Below are positions 1 through 7,240 of a stretch of DNA of 8,818 nt, piece by piece. The stretch is from the NCBI GenBank assembly GCA_018609665.1, contig JAHENN010000064.1, forward strand, positions 1-8,818, read 5' to 3'. The position numbers and the translations under genes are program-made. Position 1 is the first letter of the stretch. Each line of letters starts with the position of its first letter. The notes below the pieces were generated by a model. It was not told where the DNA came from. It searched no databases and saw nothing but the letters and a program-made list of their open reading frames with translations. The DNA comes from Haloarculaceae archaeon (GTDB taxonomy: Archaea > Halobacteriota > Halobacteria > Halobacteriales > Haloarculaceae).

Positions 1-215
1 CCGACGTAATCAAGATCGACGCCGAGGGGGACGCGCCGGCCGTGCTGGCCGGCGCCGGGGAGACGCTGGCGACCCGGCGGCCTGCGCTCTTCGTCGAGAC
101 ACACGACGAGGGGTTCGGAGGCTCTCCAACAGCGGAACTACAGGGCCAGCTCCGGGACGCCGGATACCGGATCGCCGAACACGAGACGTACTGGCGGTGT
201 CTTCCCGGGTCGTGA
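1..215 (+). CDS. FkbM family methyltransferase, C-terminal fragment
   Basis: The window opens inside this gene; about 70 codons and the TGA stop (213-215) are present, read from the codon at 3-5. The first residues, DVIKIDAEGDAPAVLAGA, are the late-core signature of FkbM-type SAM-dependent methyltransferases (IK-ID-x-EG-x-E followed by VL-x-G), and RPALFVETHD downstream matches the family's RP-hydrophobic-E-x-H strand. In most members the residue after IDxEG is followed by Glu; here it is Asp-Ala. FkbM enzymes usually O-methylate sugars or related small molecules, so a role in surface-glycan or secondary modification is plausible, but the substrate cannot be read from this fragment. The SAM-binding glycine-rich motif lies outside the window. 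The gene ends 13 nt from the convergent HNH gene. Confidence 0.8.
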   Translation, partial: DVIKIDAEGDAPAVLAGAGETLATRRPALFVETHDEGFGGSPTAELQGQLRDAGYRIAEHETYWRCLPGS

Positions 216-228
216 CGGCGACGCCGCG

Positions 229-1248
229 CTACCCGTCCGACGACCGGGTCGACCCGCGGCTGCCGGCAACGACGTCGTCGTGGTACGCGAGGTACTGCGG
301 GCCGACCTCGTGGTCGTCGGCCGTCAGGAGTCGCCGGCCGTCGACCGACGGTTCATATGTGTGGTCGACGGTCAGCAACCGCGGGTCGACGGTCACCGTC
401 CCGTGTTCGAGGTCCGCCCGGTGGTTCGGACAGACCACGAGGGCGTTGGCCGGCGTCACGGGGCCGTCGTGCGGCGGCGCCGGCGGCATGAGGTAGTGGA
501 CGACGGCGTGGCCGGCCTCCGGGCCGCGCTGCCGTCGGTCGCCGCAGAGCATGCAGACGTCGTCGTGGCGGGCCCGAAGGTCGCGCTCCAGCGCCTCGCG
601 GTCGGCATCCGCGTGGCCGGCGGCCGGCGAGTCCGTCTCCGCCGGCGGGTCGGCCGTCGACCTCGACTCCGGATCTGGGTCCGGGGCCGAATCAGACTCT
701 ATGTCCGACTCCGGCTCCGCGGCAGCGTCCCGGTCCGCGCCGCCGGGCGCCAGCCGGTCGGTCGTGACGACCAGCCGCCGCCCCTTCCGCGTCAGCTCGT
801 TGACGCCATCGTCGCGGGCGAGGTAGCCGAGCGCGCGGAGCCACGCGCGGTACCGGTCGGCCGTCACCGCGTCGACGTCCGAGCCGAGCGTCGCCGACAG
901 CAGGTCCGCAACCTCGACGTCGGTCAGCGGGCGGACGGCCAGCGCCTCCATCGTCGCGTCGAAGCCGTCGGTGATCGCGGCGAGCGCCTCGTAGAGAACC
1001 GCCTCGTCGTGGGTATCGAGGTACTCGCGGCCGACCGGTCCCGGACGGAGGCCGTCGTCGCCGGCGAAGACGCCGAGCCGTTCGAGGAACGCGAGCCGGC
1101 GCTCGCCGGCCCCGTCGGCGCCCAGGTCGTCGGCCAGCGCCTCGCGGTCGGTCGGGCCGTCGGCCCGCCGGAGCAGGCTCCGCAGGACGGCCGGCCACTC
1201 CGTCGGGTCGTCGGCGAGCGTCTCGACGGTCGCTCCTTCATCGGGCAT
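229..1248 (-). CDS. Winged-helix / HNH endonuclease domain protein
   Basis: The product is 339 residues from the ATG at 1248-1246. The N-terminal ~165 residues look like two helix-turn-helix or winged-helix units (around residues 14-70 and 105-160, the second ending NELTRKGRRLVV). A disordered acidic Asp/Ser/Pro/Glu linker follows (about 170-215). The C-terminus is an HNH-like zinc fold: Cys232-x2-Cys235, His247 and His251 in GHAVVHYLMP, Asn268, then VCPNHRADLEHG with Cys273 and His276. These give a Cys2/Cys-His zinc site around a His-Asn-His core. The position often held by a second His after CPNH is Arg here, so catalysis is likely but unproven. An upstream in-frame GTG at 1308 would add 20 Arg-rich residues (TRSRIRIRRF); I prefer the ATG because the extra residues do not look like a domain. 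No TATA element at the expected spacing was found for either start. The specific role (restriction, repair or regulation) is unknown. Confidence 0.75.
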   Translation of the reverse strand: MPDEGATVETLADDPTEWPAVLRSLLRRADGPTDREALADDLGADGAGERRLAFLERLGVFAGDDGLRPGPVGREYLDTHDEAVLYEALAAITDGFDATMEALAVRPLTDVEVADLLSATLGSDVDAVTADRYRAWLRALGYLARDDGVNELTRKGRRLVVTTDRLAPGGADRDAAAEPESDIESDSAPDPDPESRSTADPPAETDSPAAGHADADREALERDLRARHDDVCMLCGDRRQRGPEAGHAVVHYLMPPAPPHDGPVTPANALVVCPNHRADLEHGTVTVDPRLLTVDHTYEPSVDGRRLLTADDHEVGPQYLAYHDDVVAGSRGSTRSSDG

Positions 1249-1436
1249 CGTCGGAGGATGGGCCAGGGGACACAGGAACCTTCGGATACGGATTCGCGAG
1301 CGCGTCACACCGCCCGCGGGCGGTTGAAACGTCGTGAGCCTTAGGTGTCGTGAGGCCGAAACCAGTGGTGACGTCGACGCGGGAACTGCGTGACGTGGGG
1401 GGGACGCGTCGGAACGCCAGGCGGTCCGCCTCAGAC

Positions 1437-1583
1437 ATGTCCGTACTCACGCGCATTCGACGGCTGTTCGCCGGTCCAGCGGAGGTCCACGAGTGCCGTC
1501 GGTGCGGGACCACGCTCGCCGGCGGCGACGACCGCTGTCACAACTGCGGCGCCGAGGACGTCGTCAGCTACCGCATCGAGTAG
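1437..1583 (+). CDS. Small zinc-ribbon protein (48 aa)
   Basis: This short ORF encodes 48 residues. A basic amphipathic N-terminus (MSVLTRIRRLFAGP) is followed by a four-cysteine zinc knuckle, Cys20-x2-Cys23 and Cys34-x2-Cys37 (CRRCGTTL...CHNCGAE). The knuckle spacing is that of a rubredoxin-like or rpoP-like zinc ribbon. Haloarchaea carry many such one-domain ribbons of unknown function; nucleic-acid or protein binding is the usual guess. The ATG at 1437 puts a typical haloarchaeal small-protein N-terminus in front of the ribbon. In-frame GTGs at 1350, 1365 and 1368 would add 23-29 residues, and a weak TATA-like CTTAGG near 1340-1345 would place transcription start close to 1368, so a longer form cannot be excluded. 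The gene lies 48 nt upstream of the glycosyltransferase, which has its own promoter. Confidence 0.7.
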   Translation: MSVLTRIRRLFAGPAEVHECRRCGTTLAGGDDRCHNCGAEDVVSYRIE

Positions 1584-1593
1584 GCGGGCCGCT

Positions 1594-1609
1594 CCAAAAG
1601 ACGTTTACC
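1594..1609 (+). promoter_or_regulatory. BRE/TATA-like promoter of the GT87 gene
   Basis: An A-rich BRE-like stretch (CCAAAAGAC) leads into TTTACC at 1604-1609, centred about 25-26 nt before the GTG at 1632. That spacing predicts transcription starting at or next to the start codon, i.e. a leaderless transcript. Confidence 0.5.
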
Positions 1610-1631
1610 GGTCGTTCGTACAACGCTATCC

Positions 1632-2924
1632 GTGTCCGCCCTCCGGAAGCTGTGGTCGCTGCGCAGCCGTCGGCCGTGGTTCGTAGCCGGGTCGCTCGGG
1701 GTGCTCGCCTTCCTGCTTGCGTACCCGTTCGTCCACTGGTGGCTCCAGTCGACCGGCGTCGCCGGCGGGTTCCGTTACTTCGACCTGGGCGCCTACCGGA
1801 GCGCCGTGAACAACTGGCTGGCCGGCGACCCCATCTACGTCGAGAACGAAAACGGCGGCTACCACGGCAGCTACCTCTACCCGCCGGTGTTCGTGCTGCT
1901 GTTCGTCCCCGTCGCGGAGACGCCGCTCCTCGGGTTGGGGTTCCGGCAGGCCGGCGTGCTGCTGAACGTTGCCTCCGTGGCGCTGCTGTGGGCCGGGCTG
2001 CAGGCCGCCGTCGCTGGCTTCGGGCTGTCGCTGGCGTGGTACGAGCGGGGACTGCTGCTGTGGGCGATCGCCGGCTTCGGCCCGGTGGTCGTCTCGATGC
2101 AACTGGCGCAGGTGTCGGTGTTCCTGGCCGGACTGGTTGCCTTCGGGCTGGCCGGGGTGGTGTACGACGGAGGAGGGGGCCGACTCGCCGCGTACGCGGC
2201 CGGGACCGCGACCGCGGTCGCGGGCACGATGAAGCTCATCTACGCTCCGGTCGGGGCGCATCTCCTGCAGGACCGCCGACGGTTCGCCGGCGCGGTCGCG
2301 ACCGGGCTCGCGCTGGCTACGCTGTCGGTGGCCGTCTTCGGCGTCGACAGTCACCTCCGCTACCTCGACGTGTTGACCTGGGGGAAGGGCTGGGGCGAGT
2401 CCCGGGCGCCGTACCCGCCGTACCTCTGGCTGCCGCCGTACTACCGGCCGTTCCACGTCCTCGGGGCGACGGCCGGCATGGTCGCCCGGGTGGGGCTGGC
2501 CGTCGCCATCGCGGCCGTCGCGCTGCTGTCGGCGGACGCCGACGTCGAGGCCGAGACGTTCGCCCTCGGGGCGGCGGCGATTCCGCTGGTCGCGCCGCGG
2601 GCCTACACCCAGGACCTCGCGGTGCTGCTGCCGGCCGCCGTCGCGCTGCTGGCGACGGAGCTCCGTCGCGAAGACGGCCGTCCGCTCGTCCCCGTCGCCG
2701 GCGTGTGGCTCGCCGCCGTCCACGCCTACGGGCTGCTCGCGCTCGTCGTCGTCCTGAACGACCACGTCGTTCCCGCGCTGGACGGGTGGCTGCCGTGGGT
2801 CGAGCCGGCAGCCCGGGCCGTCGCCGCCCTCGGGCAGCCGGGGCTGTGGGCGGCGCTGCTGCTCGTCGGACTCGCGATGTACCGTGTCGTGGCGGCCGCC
2901 TCGCTTCCCGGCGACGACCGCTGA
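1632..2924 (+). CDS. GT87 / DUF2029 family polytopic glycosyltransferase
   Basis: This is a 430-residue integral membrane protein starting with GTG. A short basic cytoplasmic N-terminus (LRSRR, 10-14) precedes the first membrane segment (about 15-37). The following outside loop holds the GT-C signature FDLGAYRSA with the candidate catalytic Asp51, then GDPIY and SYLYPPVFVLLFVP, the hallmark of GT87/DUF2029 enzymes. Later landmarks are GTMKLIYAP in the middle, an aromatic Pro/Tyr-rich loop (APYPPYLWLPPYYRPF), and VAPRAYTQDLAVLLP near the C-terminus. I count roughly 9-11 hydrophobic segments. Relatives such as actinobacterial PimE-type mannosyltransferases use polyprenyl-phosphate-linked sugars on the extracytoplasmic face, so a role in glycolipid or S-layer/N-glycan assembly is plausible; the sugar and acceptor cannot be read from sequence. 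The GTG is supported by the TATA-like element upstream. The preceding zinc-ribbon gene ends 48 nt away. Confidence 0.85.
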   Translation: MSALRKLWSLRSRRPWFVAGSLGVLAFLLAYPFVHWWLQSTGVAGGFRYFDLGAYRSAVNNWLAGDPIYVENENGGYHGSYLYPPVFVLLFVPVAETPLLGLGFRQAGVLLNVASVALLWAGLQAAVAGFGLSLAWYERGLLLWAIAGFGPVVVSMQLAQVSVFLAGLVAFGLAGVVYDGGGGRLAAYAAGTATAVAGTMKLIYAPVGAHLLQDRRRFAGAVATGLALATLSVAVFGVDSHLRYLDVLTWGKGWGESRAPYPPYLWLPPYYRPFHVLGATAGMVARVGLAVAIAAVALLSADADVEAETFALGAAAIPLVAPRAYTQDLAVLLPAAVALLATELRREDGRPLVPVAGVWLAAVHAYGLLALVVVLNDHVVPALDGWLPWVEPAARAVAALGQPGLWAALLLVGLAMYRVVAAASLPGDDR

Positions 2925-2958
2925 GCCGGGGGCGTGGGCGGCGAGCACTGCCGGCGCC

Positions 2959-2980
2959 GAAACCATGCCCACAATTAAAC
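2959..2980 (+). promoter_or_regulatory. TATA-like promoter of the histidine kinase gene
   Basis: The only AT-rich patch in the 80-nt gap is CACAATTAAAC, with TTAAAC at 2975-2980. Its centre is 27-28 nt before the GTG at 3005 and about 39-40 nt before the alternative ATG at 3017. The spacing favours GTG 3005 as a leaderless start. A GGAGGA run at 2982-2987 lies between the box and the start and is too far from either codon to act as a normal ribosome binding site. Confidence 0.5.
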
Positions 2981-3004
2981 GGGAGGACTCCGCTACGTGT
3001 ATCC

Positions 3005-5311
3005 GTGAGGCAGGCGATGCGAGTACTGTACGTCGACCGCGAGGGGGTGAGAGACAAGCCGGTCGGCCGTCTCGAGGAGCACGGCTTCCAGCTCCGTGAG
3101 GCCGGCGGGACGGCCGCCGCCCTGGAACAGCTCGGGTGGGCCGACTGCGTCGTCTCCGAGTACGACCTCCACGACGGCGACGGACTCGAGCTCCTCGGGG
3201 CGGTCCGCGAGCGGGCGCCGGAGCTGCCGTTCCTGCTGTTCACCGGGGCCGGAAGCGAGGCGGTCGCCAGCGAGGCCATCGGCGCCGGCGTCACCGACTA
3301 CGTCGTGCGGGACGGCGACGACCCGGTCGCCGACCTCGCCGACCGGATCGAGCGGGCGACCGACGGCGGCCGGTCCCGGAACGCCCGGCTCCGCCAACTG
3401 CACGACGCGACCCGGAGCCTGGTGGCCGAGACGAAGCCGGAACGGGTCGCCGAGCTGACCGCCTCGGCCGCCCGGGAGGTGATCGACGTCCCCGAAGCGG
3501 CCGTCTACCTCGCCGACGACGGACTCAAGCTGGCGGCGACGGCCCCCGGCGGGGCGACCCCGGCCGCCGGCACCGACGCGTCCGTCGAGGAGGTCCACCG
3601 GGCCGGCGAGCCGGATGTCGCCGTCGACGGAGCCGGCAGCGGCGTCGGGGGACGGGCGTGTTTCCCGCTCGGCGACCACGGCGTCTTCGCCGTCGCGGCC
3701 CCGGAGCACGCCTTCACCGACGACGAGGTCCGGCTTGCGACCGTCCTGGCGGCCAACGCCGAGGCGGCCCTCGACCGGGCGGCCAACGGGGCGGCGCTCC
3801 GCCGGGAGCGGGACGACCTCGCGGCGCTGTTCGAGAACATCCCCGACCCGACCATCCAGACCAGAATGGAGGACGGCACGCCGATCGCCGAGCGGGTCAA
3901 CCCCGCCTTCGAGGCGACGTTCGGCTACGACGGCGACCGGCTCCGCGGCGAGAACGTCGACGAGTTCATCGTTCCGGAGGGCCGCGAGCCGGAGGCCGCC
4001 GCCTACAACGACCGGGTTCAGGACGGCGAGGGAATCCAGCGGGAGGTCCGGCGTCGGACCGCCGACGGGCTCCGGGACTTCATCCTCCACGTCGTCCCGC
4101 ACGACGTCGGCGGCGACGAGACCCGCGGCTACGCCATCTACACCGACATCACCGAACAGAAGAAGCGCGAACGGGAACTCGAGCGGCAGAACAGCCGCAT
4201 CGAGGCGCTGCACGAGGTGGCCAAGCGGATGAAGTCCGTCACCGACCGGACGGCCATCTACGAGATGGTCATCGACGCCGCCGAGGAGATCCTGGAGTTC
4301 GACCTCTCGCTGGTCGACGAGGTCGAAGAGGGCATCCTCGTGCCGAAGGCGATCAGCTCCGGCGTCTCGCTGGAGGATTACTACCAGGAGACGCCGATCG
4401 AACAGGAGGACAACCTCGGCGCCGAGACGGCCCGCACCGGCGAGACGCGCATCGTCGACGACCTCCGCGAGAGCCGGTACGCGCCGGCGAACTTCGAGTA
4501 CCGTTCGGCGCTGAGCGTCCCGCTCGGCGACCGGGGGATGCTCCAGGCCGTCGCCCGGGAGGAGGCGGCCTTCTCGGCGGACGACCGCCGGCTGGCGGAG
4601 CTGCTGGCCGAGCACGCCGTCGCGGCCATCAACCGCCTGGAGCGGGAGCGCGAGCTGGAACAGCGGGCCGCCGAACTCAGCAAACAGAACGAGCGGCTCG
4701 ACCGGTTCGCCAGCGTCGTCAGCCACGACCTCCGGAACCCGCTGTCGGTCGCCCGCGGCCGGCTCGACCTCGCGCGGACGACCGGCGACGAGGACCACTA
4801 CGCGGCCGTCGAGCGGGCCCACGAGCGGATGGACGAGCTGATCAACGGGCTGTTGACGCTGGCCCGGCAGGGCGAGCTGAAGAGCGACCCGGTGCCGGTC
4901 GGGCTCGAGGGCGCCGCCGACCAGGCGTGGCGGACCGTCGAGACCGGCGACCTCGAGCTGGTCGTCGACGCCGACGCGACCGTCGAGGCCGACCCCGAAC
5001 GGCTCCGGCAGCTGCTGGAGAACATCTTCACCAACACCGCCGAACACGGCGACGGCGCGACGGCGGTCACCGTCGGCGCCCTCGACGATGGCTTCTACGT
5101 CGAGGACGACGGCGTCGGCATTCCCGAATCCAGCCGCGAGGACATCCTCGAGTCTGGCCGCTCCGGCACCGAGGACGGCACCGGCCTCGGGCTCGCCATC
5201 GTCGACACCATCGCCGAGGCCCACGGGTGGGGAGTCACCGTCACCGAGAGCGCGGCCGGCGGCGCCCGCTTCGAGTTCCGCGGCACCGACGACGCCGTCG
5301 GTCGGGAGTGA
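3005..5311 (+). CDS. Soluble hybrid sensor histidine kinase, degenerate REC-GAF-PAS-GAF-HisKA-HATPase
   Basis: The product is 768 residues from GTG 3005 (764 from ATG 3017), with no membrane segment, so it should be cytosolic. Domains: receiver-like about 5-120; GAF 130-265; PAS 275-388, ending YAIYTDITEQKKRE; second GAF 398-548; coiled linker and HisKA 563-625 with H-box SVVSHDLRNPL (His574); HATPase_c 665-762. The ATPase has N-box Asn673 and Asn677 (LLENIFTNTAEHG), G1 DDGVGIP (Asp702) and G2 GTGLGL (from Gly725). The kinase core therefore looks functional. The receiver does not: the phosphoacceptor position reads SEYDL (Glu52 for Asp), the acidic pair reads VDRE (second Asp replaced by Arg12), and the conserved Lys is Arg102 in TDYVVRDG. 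Thr80 is kept. The receiver probably acts as a fixed-state or protein-binding module. PAS and GAF ligands are unknown, and no partner response regulator is encoded in the window. The reading frame stays open far upstream, but that stretch overlaps the glycosyltransferase and is not coding. Confidence 0.9.
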   Translation: MRQAMRVLYVDREGVRDKPVGRLEEHGFQLREAGGTAAALEQLGWADCVVSEYDLHDGDGLELLGAVRERAPELPFLLFTGAGSEAVASEAIGAGVTDYVVRDGDDPVADLADRIERATDGGRSRNARLRQLHDATRSLVAETKPERVAELTASAAREVIDVPEAAVYLADDGLKLAATAPGGATPAAGTDASVEEVHRAGEPDVAVDGAGSGVGGRACFPLGDHGVFAVAAPEHAFTDDEVRLATVLAANAEAALDRAANGAALRRERDDLAALFENIPDPTIQTRMEDGTPIAERVNPAFEATFGYDGDRLRGENVDEFIVPEGREPEAAAYNDRVQDGEGIQREVRRRTADGLRDFILHVVPHDVGGDETRGYAIYTDITEQKKRERELERQNSRIEALHEVAKRMKSVTDRTAIYEMVIDAAEEILEFDLSLVDEVEEGILVPKAISSGVSLEDYYQETPIEQEDNLGAETARTGETRIVDDLRESRYAPANFEYRSALSVPLGDRGMLQAVAREEAAFSADDRRLAELLAEHAVAAINRLERERELEQRAAELSKQNERLDRFASVVSHDLRNPLSVARGRLDLARTTGDEDHYAAVERAHERMDELINGLLTLARQGELKSDPVPVGLEGAADQAWRTVETGDLELVVDADATVEADPERLRQLLENIFTNTAEHGDGATAVTVGALDDGFYVEDDGVGIPESSREDILESGRSGTEDGTGLGLAIVDTIAEAHGWGVTVTESAAGGARFEFRGTDDAVGRE

Positions 5312-5324
5312 CGGCCGGCCGGTT

Positions 5325-5338
5325 CCGAAGCCCCTATC
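5325..5338 (+). promoter_or_regulatory. Weak promoter of the endonuclease IV gene
   Basis: CCGAAG followed by CCCCTATC resembles the haloarchaeal BRE plus weak TATA pattern. The CTAT core (5334-5337) is centred about 26 nt before the ATG at 5362. It lies in the 50-nt gap after the kinase stop, so the gene may be transcribed alone as well as by read-through. Confidence 0.4.
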
Positions 5339-5361
5339 GGCCGCCCGGACCGACCCCAGGT

Positions 5362-6195
5362 ATGCTCGACATCGGCGCACACACCTCGATCGCCGGCGGC
5401 GTCCCCAACGCCGTCGACGAGCAGCTCGACTACGGCGGCACCTGCGGACAGATATTCACCCACTCGCCACAGGTGTGGCAGGACCCGAACATCGGCGACG
5501 AGGAGGCCGAGCGGTTCCGCGACGTCGCCGCCGAACACGACGTCGGCCCGTGGGTCATCCACTCGTCGTACCTGGTGAACCTCTGCACCCCGAAGGACGA
5601 CCTCCGGGAGAAGTCGATCGACTCCATGCAGAAGGAGGTCGACGCCGCCGCGAAGCTGTCGATCCCGTACGTCAACGTCCACCTGGGCGCTCACACGGGT
5701 GCGGGCGTCGAGAACGGCCTCGACAACGCCGCCTCCGCGCTGGAGGAACTGGACGTCCCCGACGGCGTGACCGTCCTCGTCGAGTCCGACGCCGGCAGCG
5801 GGACGAAGCTCGGCGCCAGCTTCGAGGAGCTGGCCGGCGTGCTGGAGCGCTGTTCGCTGGAGCTGGACGTCTGTCTCGACACCGCCCACCTCTTCGCGGC
5901 CGGCTACGACCTCTCGACGCCGGACGGCGTCGACGAGACGTTCGCCGCGTTCGACGACGCCGTCGGCCTCGAGCACCTCGCCTGCGTCCACCTCAACGAC
6001 TCCAAGCACGACTGCGGCACCAACAGGGACGAACACGCTCACGTCGGCGAGGGGAAGATCGGCGAGGCGGGCATGCGCGCGTTCGTCAACCACGACGCCG
6101 TCGAGGGCGTGCCGTTCGTCCTGGAGACGCCGACCGAGGGCGGCAAGTCCTACGGGTGGAACATCGAGCGCGTCCGGGAGCTGTACGAGGGGTAG
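5362..6195 (+). CDS. nfo: Endonuclease IV (AP endonuclease)
   Basis: This 277-residue protein is a full-length endonuclease IV, a trinuclear-zinc TIM-barrel enzyme that cleaves the phosphodiester bond 5' to abasic sites in base-excision repair. All nine metal ligands known from Escherichia coli Nfo are found in order: His67 (VIHSSY), His107 (NVHLGAH), Glu141 (LVESDAG), Asp173 and His176 (LDTAHLFAAGYD), His210 (CVHLNDSK), Asp223 and His225 (NRDEHAHVGEG), and Glu255 (VLETP). The N-terminus, MLDIGAHTSIAGG, is the standard family start, which fixes the ATG. The length matches the family norm (about 270-285). It acts in the cytoplasm on DNA. It lies 50 nt after the kinase gene with its own weak promoter, and the proximity is probably not functional. 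I see nothing anomalous in it. Confidence 0.95.
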   Translation: MLDIGAHTSIAGGVPNAVDEQLDYGGTCGQIFTHSPQVWQDPNIGDEEAERFRDVAAEHDVGPWVIHSSYLVNLCTPKDDLREKSIDSMQKEVDAAAKLSIPYVNVHLGAHTGAGVENGLDNAASALEELDVPDGVTVLVESDAGSGTKLGASFEELAGVLERCSLELDVCLDTAHLFAAGYDLSTPDGVDETFAAFDDAVGLEHLACVHLNDSKHDCGTNRDEHAHVGEGKIGEAGMRAFVNHDAVEGVPFVLETPTEGGKSYGWNIERVRELYEG

Positions 6196-6269
6196 ACGGT
6201 AGCCGGGCGGCGACTGCGAGGTCCGTCATCGGATCGGGCGCCGGTCGTGCTGCGCCGGGAATCGGACAG

Positions 6270-6282
6270 CACGCCCTTTATT
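6270..6282 (+). promoter_or_regulatory. TATA promoter of the methyltransferase gene
   Basis: CACGCCCTTTATT contains CTTTATT at 6276-6282, the clearest TATA box in the window. Its centre is 28 nt before the ATG at 6307, so the mRNA is predicted to be leaderless. Confidence 0.6.
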
Positions 6283-6306
6283 CGCCGCGGCCCGTAATCG
6301 CCACCG

Positions 6307-7086
6307 ATGCGTCGGTTCTCCGCGGACTACCTCCGCCGGACGCGCGACGGCATGTGGGCCGGCGACCGGGAGACGCTCGACGCGCTGCGGCTGAACGACT
6401 GCGACCGCGTCCTCGACGTCGGCTGCGGCGAGGGGGCGCTGACCCGCGTCCTCCGGGAGGAGTGTCCGGGCGAGGTGGCCGGCTGCGACCGCGACCCCGC
6501 GCTTCTTTCCGACCTCGGCGGGCCCGTCGTCCGCGGGGACGCCCGCCGTCTGCCCTTCGTCGACGGGAGCTTCGACGCGGTGGTCTGTCAGGCGCTGCTG
6601 ATCAACCTGCCGACCCCCCGGCAGGCGGTCCGGGAGTTCGCCCGCGTGGCGAGCGGGCGGGTCGCCTGCGTCGAGCCGGACAACGCCGCCGTCTCCGTGC
6701 GGTCGACCGTCCCCGCCGAGCGCCGGCTGGCCAGCCGGGCCCGCCGGCGCTACCTCGCCGGCGTCGACACCGACGTCGCGCTGGGCGCCGACGCCGCCGA
6801 CCTGCTCCGCGCCGAGGGGCTGTCCGGCGTCTCCACCGCGCGGTACGACCGGACGTTCGTCGTCGAACCGCCGTACGGCGAGGCCGACGTCAGGGCCGTC
6901 ACGCGGAAGGCCAGCGGCGCCGGCCTCCGGGCACGCCGGGCGACGATGGCCGGCACCGAGGAGGAACTGGACGCCCTCCGCGGCGAGTGGCGCGAGATGG
7001 GCCGGGAGGCCGTCCGGCAACTCCGAGACGGCGACTACCGCCGCGAGGAGACCGTCCCGTTCTACGTCAGCGTCGGCGAGGTGTGA
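6307..7086 (+). CDS. Class I SAM-dependent methyltransferase
   Basis: This 259-residue protein has the Rossmann methyltransferase core of the UbiE/Methyltransf_11 type. Motif I is VLDVGCGEG (35-43), the ribose-binding acidic residue is Asp61 in AGCDRDP, motif II is GDARRLPF (Asp78), and the next strand is FDAVVCQALLINLP, with GRVACVEPDN further on. About 100 C-terminal residues form a less conserved cap, which in this class usually recognises the substrate. No cysteine cluster, RNA-binding add-on or membrane segment is visible, so a small-molecule substrate (quinone, lipid or cofactor) is the likeliest class; I cannot tell which. The ATG is set by the strong TATA box upstream, which also separates this gene from endonuclease IV (111-nt gap). 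A 543-nt non-coding stretch follows. Confidence 0.88.
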   Translation: MRRFSADYLRRTRDGMWAGDRETLDALRLNDCDRVLDVGCGEGALTRVLREECPGEVAGCDRDPALLSDLGGPVVRGDARRLPFVDGSFDAVVCQALLINLPTPRQAVREFARVASGRVACVEPDNAAVSVRSTVPAERRLASRARRRYLAGVDTDVALGADAADLLRAEGLSGVSTARYDRTFVVEPPYGEADVRAVTRKASGAGLRARRATMAGTEEELDALRGEWREMGREAVRQLRDGDYRREETVPFYVSVGEV

Positions 7087-7210
7087 CGGAGCGTTTGACC
7101 GTTGCCGGAGCGCAGTCAGTTACAGCGTCGTTCCCATTCTCCCGTCGTCGTTTCCTCTGCCCGCCCGATGTGTCTGGATGGAGCGGGTTGAGAGCCCACC
7201 CTGGACTCGG

Positions 7211-7216
7211 AATAAA
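7211..7216 (+). promoter_or_regulatory. TATA-like box upstream of the 64-nt hairpin
   Basis: AATAAA stands out in GC-rich surroundings. Its centre lies about 26-27 nt before position 7240, so transcription from it would begin at the foot of the hairpin that starts at 7241. No clear BRE precedes it, so it is a candidate only. Confidence 0.3.
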
Positions 7217-7240
7217 GCCATCGAAGGCCCTCGTGCCGCC

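Noticed and set aside
1397..1403. Run of seven G, a possible sequencing or slippage frameshift site upstream of the zinc-ribbon ORF
   Set aside because: It lies before the preferred ATG and would affect only the doubtful N-terminal extension; no broken gene is evident around it.
229..2924. HNH nuclease plus zinc-ribbon neighbour as a defence system
   Set aside because: The two genes are divergent, share no operon, and no ATPase, modification enzyme or toxin-antitoxin partner is present nearby.
1626..2972. 448-codon minus-strand open frame opposite the GT87 gene
   Set aside because: It gives low-complexity Gln/Arg/Pro/Gly-rich translation with no promoter, and the opposite strand encodes a clear membrane glycosyltransferase.
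1493..3004. Open frame running upstream of the kinase, making an apparent 1272-residue protein
   Set aside because: The extension is Arg/Pro/Ala-rich, lacks domains, and overlaps the well-supported GT87 gene in another frame; the receiver-like domain begins cleanly at about 3005-3017.
2993..5380. 795-codon open frame antisense to the kinase gene
   Set aside because: It is a mirror of strongly GC-biased codons on the other strand; the translation has no recognisable motif, while the plus strand has a full kinase core.
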